Shown here: one piece after another, positions 35,408 through 44,744 of the stretch
Numbering within the stretch: the first letter of the stretch is position 1
How the letters are laid out: each line of letters begins with the position of its first letter
From: Caballeronia sp. dw_276
Lineage (GTDB): Bacteria > Pseudomonadota > Gammaproteobacteria > Burkholderiales > Burkholderiaceae
Reading direction: 5' to 3'
DNA: 64,000 nucleotides
Assembly: GCF_018449635.1 (NCBI RefSeq)
Contig: NZ_JAAVUV010000012.1
Span: forward strand, 186,001 to 250,000
Notes under the pieces: generated by a model
Databases searched by the model: none
What the model was told of the DNA's origin: nothing
The model's input: only the letters and a program-made list of their open reading frames with translations
Made by a program: the position numbers and the translations under genes

Positions 35408-36823
35408 GTGAACCACCCCGTTCCTCCAATTGCCGTTCGTCGCACCTTTCCGGCCGCCCTCCTCGAATCGCTGAAAACCGCTTTCGGTGATCGCGTCTCG
35501 ACCACGGCCGCCGTGCGCGAGCACCACGGGCGCGACGAATCGCCGTTCGATCCGCAATTGCCCGACGCCGTCGTGTTCGTGACGAGCACGGAAGAAGTCC
35601 AGACCGTGGTGAAACTTTGCGCCGAACACAACGTGCCGGTGATTCCATACGGCAATGGTTCGTCGCTGGAAGGTCACTTGCTGGCGGTGCAAGGCGGCGT
35701 GTCCATCGACATGTCGGGTTTGAACCGCGTTTTATCGATAGACGCCGAAGACCTGACGGTCACCGTCCAGCCGGGCATTTCGCGCAAACAGTTGAACGAA
35801 GCACTGAAGGACACGGGCTTGTTCTTCCCGATCGATCCGGGCGCCGACGCCAGCATTGGCGGGATGTCAGCCACGCGCGCGTCGGGCACGAACGCCGTGC
35901 GCTACGGAACCATGCGCGAGAACGTGCTTGGCCTGACCGTCGTGCTGGCCGACGGCCGCGTCATCAAGACCGGCACGCGCGCACGGAAATCCTCGGCGGG
36001 ATACGACTTGACGCGATTGTTCGTCGGCTCGGAAGGCACGCTGGGCGTGATCGTCGAGATCACCGTGCGGCTTTATCCGCAGCCGGAAGCGGTATCGGCC
36101 GCGGTATGCGCGTTTCCTTCAATGGGCGATGCCGTGCGCGCGACCATCGAAACAATCCAGATGGGCGTGCCGGTCGCGCGGGTCGAATTCCTGGATTCGC
36201 TGGCCGTGCGTTCGATCAACCGCCACTCGAACATGACTTTCCGCGAATCACCGATGCTCTTCTTCGAATTCCACGGCACGGAAAGCAGCGTGAAGGAACA
36301 GGCTGAAACGGTGCAGGCCATCATCGCGGAAAACCACGGCACGGATTTCGAATGGGCCACGCGGCCGGAAGATCGCAGCCGCCTGTGGAATGCGCGTCAC
36401 AACGCCTATTTCGCGATGCTGCAACTGAAACCCGGTTGCCGCGCGGTGACCACGGACGTGTGCGTGCCGATCTCGCGCCTGGCCGAATGCGTGATCGAAA
36501 CGGAGCAAGACCTGAAGGCAAGCACGCTGCCCTGCCCGATCGTCGGCCACGTTGGCGATGGTAATTTCCACGTCGCCATGCTGCTCGATCCCGCCAAACC
36601 CGAAGAACTCGAAGAAGCCGAGCGCATCAATCACCGGATCGTGCAGCGCGCGTTGCGCATGGGCGGAACGTGCACGGGCGAGCATGGCGTGGGGCTGCAC
36701 AAGATGCAGTTCATGATCGAAGAACACGGCGAAGACGCCATCAGCGTGATGCGCTCGATCAAACACGCGCTCGATCCGAACAACCTGATGAATCCGGGCA
36801 AGATCTTCGCGTACGACGCTTGA
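35408..36823 (+). CDS. FAD-linked D-lactate dehydrogenase-like oxidoreductase (LDHD/GlcD family)
   Basis: 471 residues, GTG start. PCMH-type FAD domain (VPVIPYGNGSSLEGHLLAVQGGVSIDMSGLNRVL, then GADASIGGMSATRASGTNAVRYGTMRENVLGL and SSAGYDLTRLFVGSEGTLGVI) followed by the FAD-oxidase C-terminal domain with the HVGDGNFH metal-binding motif and GTCTGEHGVGLHK. Closest in pattern to mitochondrial-type D-lactate dehydrogenases; 2-hydroxyacids such as D-lactate or D-2-hydroxyglutarate are plausible substrates. It lies just upstream of glcDEF, but 131 bp separates them. Confidence 0.88.
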   Translation: MNHPVPPIAVRRTFPAALLESLKTAFGDRVSTTAAVREHHGRDESPFDPQLPDAVVFVTSTEEVQTVVKLCAEHNVPVIPYGNGSSLEGHLLAVQGGVSIDMSGLNRVLSIDAEDLTVTVQPGISRKQLNEALKDTGLFFPIDPGADASIGGMSATRASGTNAVRYGTMRENVLGLTVVLADGRVIKTGTRARKSSAGYDLTRLFVGSEGTLGVIVEITVRLYPQPEAVSAAVCAFPSMGDAVRATIETIQMGVPVARVEFLDSLAVRSINRHSNMTFRESPMLFFEFHGTESSVKEQAETVQAIIAENHGTDFEWATRPEDRSRLWNARHNAYFAMLQLKPGCRAVTTDVCVPISRLAECVIETEQDLKASTLPCPIVGHVGDGNFHVAMLLDPAKPEELEEAERINHRIVQRALRMGGTCTGEHGVGLHKMQFMIEEHGEDAISVMRSIKHALDPNNLMNPGKIFAYDA

Positions 36824-36954
36824 TCAGGAACAAACCTTAGGGAAACCACGCTCCGTCCCCGTAATTAGCCCAATCGACGGCGGGGACGCCCAGGTGCAAG
36901 ATCAGGCGATCTGCTGTTGGACATGCTCCAGCGCACAAACCGCCGGGAGGAGAC

Positions 36955-38448
36955 ATGAACGCACCCGCCGAGCTTTCGCCGGAAATTCTCGCGCAACGTC
37001 AGCGTGAAGTGGTCCAGGCGTTGATGGCCGTATTGCCGACGCATTGCCTGTTGTATCGCGAGGAAGACACGGCCGCATATGAATGCGATGGATTAGCCGC
37101 TTATAGACGTTTGCCGCTCGCCGTTGCATTGCCGGAAACCGAAGCGCAGGTTCAGCGCGTCGTGCAGATTTGCGCGCGGCTGGACGTGCCCATCGTTCCG
37201 CGCGGCGCAGGCACGGGCTTGTCCGGCGGCGCAATGCCGATACGCCATGGCATCGTGGTGTCGCTTGCGCGTTTTCGCAAGATCATGGAAGTCGACCCGT
37301 ATGCGCGCACCGCGACCGTTCAGCCGGGCGTGCGCAATCTCGCCATTTCCGAAGCCGCTGCGCCCTACGGGCTGTATTACGCACCCGATCCTTCGTCGCA
37401 GATTGCATGCACGATCGGCGGCAATGTCAGCGAAAACTCCGGCGGCGTGCATTGCCTCAAATACGGCCTGACGTGTCACAACGTGATGCGGGTGCGGGCT
37501 GTATCGATGGACGGCGATATTCTCGAATTCGGTTCACTCGGGCTCGACGCGCCCGGGCTCGACCTGCTTGCGGTGCTGATTGGCAGCGAAGGCATGTTCG
37601 CGATCGTCACCGAAATCACCGTCAAGCTGATCCCGAAGCCGCAAACGGCGCAAGTCATCATGGCGAGTTTCGACGACGTGGTGAAAGGCGGCAATGCGGT
37701 CGCGGCGATCATCGCGGCAGGGATCATTCCGGCCGGTCTCGAAATGATGGACAAACCCGCAACCCGCGCGGTTGAAGAGTTCGTCAAGGCAGGCTACGAC
37801 CTCGAAGCCAAGGCCATCCTGCTGTGCGAATCCGATGGCACGCAAGACGAAGTGTCCGAGGAAATCGTGCGCATGACGGCAGTGCTGCGCGAGTTTGGCG
37901 CGAACCGCATCCAGATTTCGCGGTCGGAGGCCGAACGGCTGAAATTCTGGTCGGGACGCAAGAACGCGTTTCCGGCGGCCGGGCGGATCTCGCCGGATTA
38001 TTACTGCATGGACGGCACCGTGCCGCGCCGCCAGATCGGGCCGTTGCTCGCGCGTATCGAAGAAATGGAAGTCAAATACGCGCTGCGATGCATGAACGTG
38101 TTCCACGCCGGCGACGGCAACATGCATCCGCTTATTCTCTTCAACGGCAACGATCTCGACGAATGGCATCGCGCCGAAGCGTTCGGTTCGGACATTCTCG
38201 AAGCGTGCGTGGAACTCGGTGGAACGGTGACGGGCGAGCATGGCGTGGGTATCGAAAAGATCAATTCCATGTGCGTGCAGTTCTCGCCTGAAGAGCGCGA
38301 CACGTTCCATGCAATCAAGCGCGCCTTCGATCCCCCCGGCCTGCTCAACCCGGACAAAGGCATTCCCTCGCGCGCGCGCTGCGCCGAGTACGGAAAAATG
38401 CACATTCGCGGCGGTTTGTTGCCGCATCCGGAAATCCCGCGCTTTTAG
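36955..38448 (+). CDS. glcD: Glycolate oxidase subunit GlcD
   Basis: 497 residues. Flavin domain with VPIVPRGAGTGLSGGAMP, SQIACTIGGNVSENSGGVHCLKYGLT and DLLAVLIGSEGMFAIVTEI; C-terminal FHAGDGNMHPLILF and GTVTGEHGVGIEK. With GlcE and GlcF it oxidises glycolate to glyoxylate at the membrane. A strong GGGAGGAG ribosome binding site precedes the ATG. First gene of glcDEF; 153 bp separates it from glcE. Confidence 0.95.
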   Translation: MNAPAELSPEILAQRQREVVQALMAVLPTHCLLYREEDTAAYECDGLAAYRRLPLAVALPETEAQVQRVVQICARLDVPIVPRGAGTGLSGGAMPIRHGIVVSLARFRKIMEVDPYARTATVQPGVRNLAISEAAAPYGLYYAPDPSSQIACTIGGNVSENSGGVHCLKYGLTCHNVMRVRAVSMDGDILEFGSLGLDAPGLDLLAVLIGSEGMFAIVTEITVKLIPKPQTAQVIMASFDDVVKGGNAVAAIIAAGIIPAGLEMMDKPATRAVEEFVKAGYDLEAKAILLCESDGTQDEVSEEIVRMTAVLREFGANRIQISRSEAERLKFWSGRKNAFPAAGRISPDYYCMDGTVPRRQIGPLLARIEEMEVKYALRCMNVFHAGDGNMHPLILFNGNDLDEWHRAEAFGSDILEACVELGGTVTGEHGVGIEKINSMCVQFSPEERDTFHAIKRAFDPPGLLNPDKGIPSRARCAEYGKMHIRGGLLPHPEIPRF

Positions 38449-38601
38449 GCCACGTGTTTATGCGCCGCATCTAAAACGCGCGATTGACCCCGGCTGCGGT
38501 TCAATGCGGGAAACATATCCACGTTTATACGAGTGGCCTTACCAACACGCGCCGATACACTGATCTTGAGCACCAAAACAAGCAATGAAACGCAGGACAC
38601 C

Positions 38602-39690
38602 ATGAACGAGGAAGACATTGTCGCGAGCTGGTCCGAGCGCGTGCGCGCCGCGACGGCGAGCAACACGCCTTTGCGCATTCGCGGCGGCGGCACGAAGGAC
38701 TGGTACGGGCAGACGCTGCAAGGTGAAGTCATCGAAACGCGCGCGCACAGCGGCATTATCGAGCATGACCCGGCCGAACTCGTGATCACCGCGAAGGCGG
38801 GCACGCCGCTGCGCGAAATCGAAGCGCGACTGGACGAGTGCAACCAGATGCTGCCGTTCGAGCCGCCGCATTTCGGCCACGATGCAACCATCGGCGGCTG
38901 TATTGCTGCGGGACTCGCCGGCCCGCGGCGCGCCGCGGCCGGCGCGCCGCGTGATTTCGTGCTCGGCGCGGTGGTGATGAACGGCCAGGGCCACGTGCTG
39001 CATTTCGGCGGCCAGGTGGTGAAAAACGTTGCGGGCTACGATGTCTCGCGCCTGCTTGCAGGATCGCTTGGAACGCTGGGAATGATCCTCGAGGTATCGG
39101 TGAAAGTGCTGCCGAAACCTGTCGCCGAGATCACGCTCAAGTTCGAAATGAACGATACCGACGCCGTGCGCAAGCTCAACGAATGGGGTGGCCATCCATT
39201 GCCGATCACCGGCAGCGCGTGGCGCGATCATACGCTGGCGTTGCGCCTCGGCGGCGCGGAGGCGGCGGTGAAATCGGCCCGTACGGCGCTGGGCGGCGAA
39301 GTGGTCGATGCCGTGGAAGCCGATCGGTTCTGGTGCGGCCTGCGCGAACAGTCCGATCCTTTTTTCGCGGTGCTGCCGCCGACATCGGCTTTATGGCGCT
39401 TGTCGTTGCCCTCGATTGCCGAACCCATGCATCTTCCCGGGCCGCATCTGATGGAATGGGGCGGCGCGCAACGCTGGTGGATCACGGACGCCGACGCGCA
39501 GACCGTGCGCATCAGCGCAAAGCAGGCGGGCGGCCACGCGACCATTTTCCGTTCGGGTTCGTCGTACGACCGCAATGCGGGCGTCTTCACGCCCCTGCCC
39601 GCGCCCATGATGAAAATCCACCGTGGCCTGAAGGCCGCATTCGATCCCGCGCGCATCTTCAATCGCGGCCGTCTCTACCCCGACTTTTAA
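38602..39690 (+). CDS. glcE: Glycolate oxidase FAD-binding subunit GlcE
   Basis: About 362 residues. A single FAD-binding domain: TPLRIRGGGTKDWYG, FGHDATIGGCIAAGLAGPRR, and GGQVVKNVAGYDVSRLLAGSLGTLGMILEVSVKVLP, the GlcE hallmark. It lacks the HxGDGN metal motif seen in GlcD, as expected. I chose ATG 38602 with an AGGA sequence upstream; the frame is open back to 38533 but without homology. Confidence 0.94.
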   Translation: MNEEDIVASWSERVRAATASNTPLRIRGGGTKDWYGQTLQGEVIETRAHSGIIEHDPAELVITAKAGTPLREIEARLDECNQMLPFEPPHFGHDATIGGCIAAGLAGPRRAAAGAPRDFVLGAVVMNGQGHVLHFGGQVVKNVAGYDVSRLLAGSLGTLGMILEVSVKVLPKPVAEITLKFEMNDTDAVRKLNEWGGHPLPITGSAWRDHTLALRLGGAEAAVKSARTALGGEVVDAVEADRFWCGLREQSDPFFAVLPPTSALWRLSLPSIAEPMHLPGPHLMEWGGAQRWWITDADAQTVRISAKQAGGHATIFRSGSSYDRNAGVFTPLPAPMMKIHRGLKAAFDPARIFNRGRLYPDF

Positions 39691-39707
39691 GCTGACCGAC
39701 CTACGCA

Positions 39708-40934
39708 ATGCAAACCAACCTCGCCGATTTCATGCGCAATACGGCCGACGGCGACGAAGCCGAGGCCATCCTGCGCAAGTGCGTGCATTGCGGATTCTGC
39801 ACGGCGACGTGCCCGACCTACCAGATTCTCGGCGATGAACTCGATGGCCCGCGCGGCCGCATCTATCTGATGAAGCAGATGATGGAAGGCGCGCCGGTCA
39901 CACGCAGCACGCAGCTTCACCTGGACCGTTGTCTCACTTGCCGCAATTGCGAAACGACGTGCCCGTCGGGTGTTCAGTATGGACGGCTGGTGGAGATCGG
40001 CAGGAAGATCGTGGAGGAGAAAGTCCAGCGGCCGTTCGGCCAGCGGGTGCAGCGCAAGTTGCTCGCAAATTTCCTGCCGAACAGCAAGCTTTTCACGCCT
40101 GCAATGAGGCTCGGCCAGCAATTCCGGCCGCTCTTGCCGAAGACCTTGCGCACGAAGATTCCTGTCGCGCAGCGCCCGCTCGCCATGCCGACCAACATCC
40201 ACGAACGCAAAATGCTGATGCTTGCCGGTTGCGTACAGCCGGCCATGATGCCGAACGTGAACACCGCCACGGCGCGCGTTTTCGATGCCCTCGGCATTCA
40301 GATCCTGATTGCGCCCGACGCAGGATGTTGCGGCGCGATTCGCCTGCATCTGGGCTACAACGACGACGCCCTCGACGATGTCCGCAAGAACATCGACGCA
40401 TGGTGGCCGTACGTTGAAAGCGGCGTCGAGGCGATCGTGATGAACGCTTCCGGTTGCGGCGCGACGGTCAAGGAGTATGCGCATTTGCTGCGCAACGATC
40501 CGGCGTACGCCGAGAAGGCTGCGCGCATCGTGGACATGACGCGCGATCTCGCAGAAGTGCTGCCGCAATACGAGGAAGAACTGAGCGCCATGGTCAGGCG
40601 GCGCGCCGTCCATACTGTCGCGTTTCACCCGCCGTGCACCTTGCAGCATGGACAGCAGATCCGCGGCCGCGTGGAGAATCTGCTCACGGCGCTCGGTATG
40701 GAAGTCCACCTTCCCGCCGATAACCACTTGTGCTGCGGCTCGGCCGGAACGTATTCGGTGCTGCAGCCGAAACTTTCCTACGCGTTGCGCGACCAGAAAA
40801 TCGACAAGCTCGAGAAACTCGAACCGCAGATGATCCTGTCCGCGAACGTGGGGTGTATCGCGCATTTGCAAAGCGGCACGTCGACGCCCGTTGTCCACTG
40901 GATTCAGCTCGTGGAGCATCTGCTGTATGGCTAA
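39708..40934 (+). CDS. glcF: Glycolate oxidase iron-sulfur subunit GlcF
   Basis: 408 residues. Two 4Fe-4S clusters of ferredoxin type: Cys25-28-31-35 (CVHCGFCTATCP) and Cys75-78-81-85 (CLTCRNCETTCP), then two CCG-domain motifs (DAGCCGAIRLHLG and HLCCGSAGTYSVLQ) that ligate further clusters. It passes electrons from GlcDE to the quinone pool. 17 bp after glcE. Confidence 0.96.
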   Translation: MQTNLADFMRNTADGDEAEAILRKCVHCGFCTATCPTYQILGDELDGPRGRIYLMKQMMEGAPVTRSTQLHLDRCLTCRNCETTCPSGVQYGRLVEIGRKIVEEKVQRPFGQRVQRKLLANFLPNSKLFTPAMRLGQQFRPLLPKTLRTKIPVAQRPLAMPTNIHERKMLMLAGCVQPAMMPNVNTATARVFDALGIQILIAPDAGCCGAIRLHLGYNDDALDDVRKNIDAWWPYVESGVEAIVMNASGCGATVKEYAHLLRNDPAYAEKAARIVDMTRDLAEVLPQYEEELSAMVRRRAVHTVAFHPPCTLQHGQQIRGRVENLLTALGMEVHLPADNHLCCGSAGTYSVLQPKLSYALRDQKIDKLEKLEPQMILSANVGCIAHLQSGTSTPVVHWIQLVEHLLYG

Positions 40935-40972
40935 CGCTGACCGGCGCGGGCTGCATAGCCGCGCCGCGTCCG

Positions 40973-40978
40973 TATAAT
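40973..40978 (+). promoter_or_regulatory. Consensus -10 element before yggS-proC
   Basis: TATAAT matches the sigma-70 -10 consensus exactly, 32 bp before the yggS ATG. A -35 is not clear; a GC-rich hairpin (GGCGCGG/CCGCGCC, 40943-40965) sits at that place and may also end the glc transcript. Confidence 0.45.
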
Positions 40979-41010
40979 CGGGTCTCTGCTTCCTTGCGGC
41001 ATCCGAGTCC

Positions 41011-41715
41011 ATGGCCTCCTCTCATATAGCTCGTCATCTCGACGAAGTCCGTCAGCACATCGCGAAAGCGGCGGCCGAGGCGTCCCGCGATCCGTCTTCG
41101 GTCGCGTTGCTGGCGGTATCGAAGACATTTCCTGCCAGTGATGTCCGCGCCGCGTTCGACGCCGGGCAACGTGCTTTCGGCGAAAACTACGTTCAGGAAT
41201 CGGTCGCGAAAATCACCGATCTCGCCAGTCTGCGCAGCGAGATCCAGTGGCATTTCATCGGACCGTTGCAGTCGAACAAGACGAAGCTTGTCGCCGAGAA
41301 TTTCGACTGGGTGCATTCGGTGGATCGGTTGAAGATCGCCGAACGTTTGTCGGCACAGCGCCCGGAAGGCATGCCAGCGCTAAACGTCTGCCTGCAAGTG
41401 AATGTCAGCGGTGAAGAATCCAAAAGCGGCGTGGCGCCTGAAGAAGCGCTGACGGTTGCGCATGCCATTGCGGCGCTGCCGAACCTGACGTTGCGCGGCC
41501 TGATGTCGATTCCCGAACCGGCAGCTTCGCTCGATCAACAACGCGCGCCGCACAAGCGTTTGCGCGAACTCATGGACACCCTGCGCGCGGACGGCCTGCA
41601 ACTCGATACGCTTTCCATGGGTATGTCGGCGGATATCGAGGCCGCGATTCTGGAAGGTGCGACGATGGTTCGCATCGGCACCGCGATCTTCGGCGCACGT
41701 GATTACTCCAACTAA
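41011..41715 (+). CDS. yggS: Pyridoxal phosphate homeostasis protein (YggS/PLPBP)
   Basis: 234 residues of a fold-type III PLP-binding barrel without enzyme activity. LLAVSKTFPASDVRAAFDAGQRAFGENYVQE carries the PLP-binding Lys (VSK), followed by IQWHFIGPLQSNK, VNVSGEESKSG, GLMSIP, and the end motif LSMGMSADIEAAILEGATMVRIGTAIFG. It buffers cellular PLP. Co-directional with proC (18 bp apart), a very widespread pair. Confidence 0.96.
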   Translation: MASSHIARHLDEVRQHIAKAAAEASRDPSSVALLAVSKTFPASDVRAAFDAGQRAFGENYVQESVAKITDLASLRSEIQWHFIGPLQSNKTKLVAENFDWVHSVDRLKIAERLSAQRPEGMPALNVCLQVNVSGEESKSGVAPEEALTVAHAIAALPNLTLRGLMSIPEPAASLDQQRAPHKRLRELMDTLRADGLQLDTLSMGMSADIEAAILEGATMVRIGTAIFGARDYSN

Positions 41716-41733
41716 TCCTGATCTGAACTCACT

Positions 41734-42546
41734 ATGAAAATTGCGTTTATTGGTGGCGGCAACATGGCGTCGGCGCTTATTGGCGGTTTGATCAAGCGCG
41801 GCGTTGCGGCAGCGGATCTCTACGTGGTCGACCCGGGCGAAGAAGCGCGTGCTCGCGTGCAGAAGGAGTTTGGCGCTGCGACGGGTGCGTCGATCGATTC
41901 AAAACTGGGCGACTACGACGCCATCCTGCTCGCCGTCAAACCGCAAGTCTTGAAGGACGTAGCGGGCGCGCTGCAGCCGGTGTTGTCGAAGCAACTGGTG
42001 ATCAGCATTGCCGCCGGCATTCGCGCCGCCGATCTGTCGCGCTGGTTGGGCGGCTACACGCAAATCGTGCGTACGATGCCGAACACGCCGGCGCTGATCG
42101 GCATGGGCGTGACGGGTCTGGCCGCGCTGCCGGGCGTGGACGACGCAGCGAGGGCGCTGGCATCGAAGGTATTGGAAGCGGTCGGTGAGACAGTATGGTT
42201 CGACGACGAAGCGAAGATCGACGCCGTCACCGCCATCTCGGGCAGCGGCCCGGCGTACGTGTTTTATTTCATTGAAGCCATGCAGGAAGCCGCACGCCAG
42301 CTCGGCATGGACGAAGAACAAGGCCGCGCGCTTGCGGTCGCTACATTCACCGGCGCGGCGCAACTGGCGGCGCAGTCGGGCGAACCGGCGAGCGTGTTGC
42401 GTGAACGCGTGACATCGAAGGGCGGAACGACCGCTGCAGCGCTGGCTTCCTTCGATGCCCAGGGCGTAAAGGACGCCATCGTCCGTGGCGCTTTGGCCGC
42501 CGACGCGCGGGCGAAGGAAATGGGCGCGGAATTGGGCAAGGCTTGA
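41734..42546 (+). CDS. proC: Pyrroline-5-carboxylate reductase
   Basis: Last step of proline synthesis. 270 residues; N-terminal Rossmann motif IAFIGGGNMASALIGGL, then LLAVKPQVL, VRTMPNTPALIGMGVTGL and the ProC signature spanning AISGSGPAYVFYFIEAM and the C-terminal TSKGGTTAAALASF. Convergent with the MarR-family gene. Confidence 0.97.
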   Translation: MKIAFIGGGNMASALIGGLIKRGVAAADLYVVDPGEEARARVQKEFGAATGASIDSKLGDYDAILLAVKPQVLKDVAGALQPVLSKQLVISIAAGIRAADLSRWLGGYTQIVRTMPNTPALIGMGVTGLAALPGVDDAARALASKVLEAVGETVWFDDEAKIDAVTAISGSGPAYVFYFIEAMQEAARQLGMDEEQGRALAVATFTGAAQLAAQSGEPASVLRERVTSKGGTTAAALASFDAQGVKDAIVRGALAADARAKEMGAELGKA

Positions 42547-42622
42547 CATGTTGGCGGGCGGGCGCGGGAATCGCACCTCGACGTTCCATACATAAACCCG
42601 CGACGGCAAGCTGCCAGGAAAC

Positions 42623-43120
42623 TTAACTCTCGTGCCGGCTCAATAGCTTGCGCAAGAGGGCAGCCAGCTGCTGACGTTCCTCGGTATCCAAAGGATTCAG
42701 CAGTTCTGCCTCTGCGCCCAGATGATGCTCGGTGGCGTCGTCCGCCACCTCCACTCCCTTGTTGGTAAGCCGCACTATCACACCGCGCCGGTCTGCAGGA
42801 TCCGGATGGCGTGTCACCAAACCGGCCTTTTCCAGCCGGTCTATCCGGTTGGTCAACCCACCCGACGAAATCAGCACCATGCTCTGCAATTGATAAGGCG
42901 GCAGTTCAAAAGGCGCGCCCATCCGGCGCAAGGCGGCGATCACATCGAACTCTCCGACGCTTAGCTGATAACGCGCGAGATCAAGCAACACACGCCGGGT
43001 GATGAAATATTCCAGCCGCACGATGCGGCCAATGACTTCAGTGCTGGACGGATCCAGATCGGGGCGGACTTGCCGCCAGCGGGCGACGATCTGATCGACG
43101 CCATCGGTTCGGTCTGGCAT
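42623..43120 (-). CDS. MarR-family regulator, HucR/PecS/MftR-like
   Basis: 165 residues: an extended N-terminal helix with VARWRQVRPDLDPSS before the usual MarR winged helix (LISSGGLTNRIDRLEKAGLVTRHPDPADRRGVIVRLT). The extra helix with its Trp (residue 15), Asp94 and the Arg111-Arg112 pair are features of the urate-responsive HucR/MftR group, though other MarR proteins share some. Divergent from guanine deaminase, with an 18-bp palindrome in between. A role as a purine- or urate-sensing repressor of the next genes is inference from position and fold subtype. Confidence 0.85.
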   Translation of the reverse strand: MPDRTDGVDQIVARWRQVRPDLDPSSTEVIGRIVRLEYFITRRVLLDLARYQLSVGEFDVIAALRRMGAPFELPPYQLQSMVLISSGGLTNRIDRLEKAGLVTRHPDPADRRGVIVRLTNKGVEVADDATEHHLGAEAELLNPLDTEERQQLAALLRKLLSRHES

Positions 43121-43211
43121 GAAAGAGTCTCTATTCCAATGAGCTAGGGGCGCTATTTAACCAGATTGGCAGGACTGCATAACGTTTGGCCGCAAGTTTC
43201 TTCGCGAAATA

Positions 43212-43229
43212 TATCTTGATACAAAGATA
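43212..43229. promoter_or_regulatory. Perfect palindrome between the MarR gene and guaD (probable operator)
   Basis: TATCTT-GATACA-AAGATA: perfect 6-bp arms in an 18-bp site, AT-rich against GC-rich flanks. It overlaps a tandem ATCTTGAT/ATACTTGAT repeat. Length and spacing suit a MarR dimer, and the divergent intergenic position suits control of both genes. Confidence 0.6.
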
Positions 43230-43382
43230 CTTGATGAAAAGCAAAGAGAAGGAAAAGTGTGCGGCGCACAATATCTGCACCAAAGGCGATCAGCGCGCAG
43301 TCCTAAACGAACATCGCGCGGCCAGAGGCGGCGGTCGTTCACACATGGCTGCCGAGTGAAGGTGTAGATACGGAGTGTCAAG

Positions 43383-44687
43383 ATGCAAACAGCAATTCGC
43401 GGCGCAATGCTTACATTTAAAGACGACCCGTTCCGGCGGGACATGCAGGATTGCATGGTCTACGATTCCGATGCGATTGTCGTCATGGAAAATGGTTTGA
43501 TCAGCGCGGTTGGGCCGGCCAAGGATTTGATCGGCACACTCGCCGCTGATACTCGCATTCGCAGGTATGAAAAGAGCCTGATTGTTCCCGGGTTTATTGA
43601 CAGTCATGTGCATTATCCGCAAACGCAGATAATTGGCGCTTATGGCGAGCAACTGCTGGACTGGCTGAACAACTATACGTTCATTGCCGAACAGCAATTC
43701 GCTCAAAAAGAACACGCCACAGAAGTAGCCGAAGTATTTTTACGCGAGCAACTACGCAATGGCGTGACGAGTTCCACCGTCTACTGCACGGTTTATCCGC
43801 AATCGGTCGACGCGTTCTTTGAAGTAGCCAGCAAGTTCAACATGCGTGTACAGGCCGGCAAGATCTGTATGGATCGCAATGCGCCGAGCGCTTTACTTGA
43901 TTCGCCACAACGCGCATATGACGAATCCGCCGCGCTGGCGAAAAAGTGGCACGGCACCGGGCGCAACGAATATGTCATTACGCCTCGCTTTGCACCAACG
44001 TCCACGCCCGAGCAATTTGAAATGCTGTCGCAACTCGCGTCCGATCTGCCCACGGCGTTGATTCAGTCACATGTATCGGAAAACATCAATGAAGTGGCCT
44101 GGGTCAAATCGCTTTATCCGGAATGCGCCAGTTATACCGACGTCTATCACAAATACGGTCTTCTTCGCGAACGGGCTATCTATGGTCACGGCATTCATCT
44201 CAGTGACGAAGAACTCGATCTATTCTCGGCAACCGGTGCCGCCATTGCCCATTGCCCTACGTCCAATTTCTTTCTCGGATCCGGCTATTTCGATTTGAAG
44301 AATGCGAGGACCCGTAAAAATCCAGTGCACGTGGGAATTGCGACCGATCTGGGCGCCGGCACAAGCTTCTCCATTTTGCAGACATTGAATGAAGCGTATA
44401 AGGCAGCGCAATTGAACTGCGCTGCGCTTTCTTCGGGTCATGCGTTTTATCAGGCAAGTCGTGGCACAGCTACCGCATTGGGTCTTGCAGACAAGATCGG
44501 CACGATCGCGCCGGGCTTCGAGGCTGATCTGGCTGTGATCGACCTGCACTCGACTCCGATCATCGACTATCGGATGCGCTATTGCGAAAGCTTTGAAGAG
44601 TCGTTGTTCATTCAGATGACGCTCGCCGATGACCGTGCCATTGCCGCGACCTACGTCGCCGGGCATCCCATCTACGAACGCCCATAA
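43383..44687 (+). CDS. guaD: Guanine deaminase
   Basis: Converts guanine to xanthine and ammonia. 434 residues of the amidohydrolase superfamily: zinc ligands His75 and His77 in PGFIDSHVHYPQ, QSHVSENINEVAWV, GHGIHLSDEEL, and the catalytic Asp in IATDLGAGTSFSILQT. The LGLADKIGTIAPGFEADLAVIDL end motif is common to the family. AT content is somewhat higher than in neighbouring genes, hinting at later arrival. A GGAG sequence lies 7 bases upstream. Confidence 0.94.
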   Translation: MQTAIRGAMLTFKDDPFRRDMQDCMVYDSDAIVVMENGLISAVGPAKDLIGTLAADTRIRRYEKSLIVPGFIDSHVHYPQTQIIGAYGEQLLDWLNNYTFIAEQQFAQKEHATEVAEVFLREQLRNGVTSSTVYCTVYPQSVDAFFEVASKFNMRVQAGKICMDRNAPSALLDSPQRAYDESAALAKKWHGTGRNEYVITPRFAPTSTPEQFEMLSQLASDLPTALIQSHVSENINEVAWVKSLYPECASYTDVYHKYGLLRERAIYGHGIHLSDEELDLFSATGAAIAHCPTSNFFLGSGYFDLKNARTRKNPVHVGIATDLGAGTSFSILQTLNEAYKAAQLNCAALSSGHAFYQASRGTATALGLADKIGTIAPGFEADLAVIDLHSTPIIDYRMRYCESFEESLFIQMTLADDRAIAATYVAGHPIYERP

Positions 44688-44744
44688 ACGCCTTTCCGTT
44701 CCGCTGCGTCGTGCAGCGGCAGTCACTTTTCTGGAATCAAAATC

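Noticed and set aside
36824..36954. GlcC-type operator before glcD
   Set aside because: No palindrome or known motif could be recognised in this stretch.
38449..38601. GGCCAC...GTGGCC ends around the glcD-glcE gap
   Set aside because: Only 6-bp arms about 80 bp apart with unrelated contents; not convincing as a mobile element or terminator.
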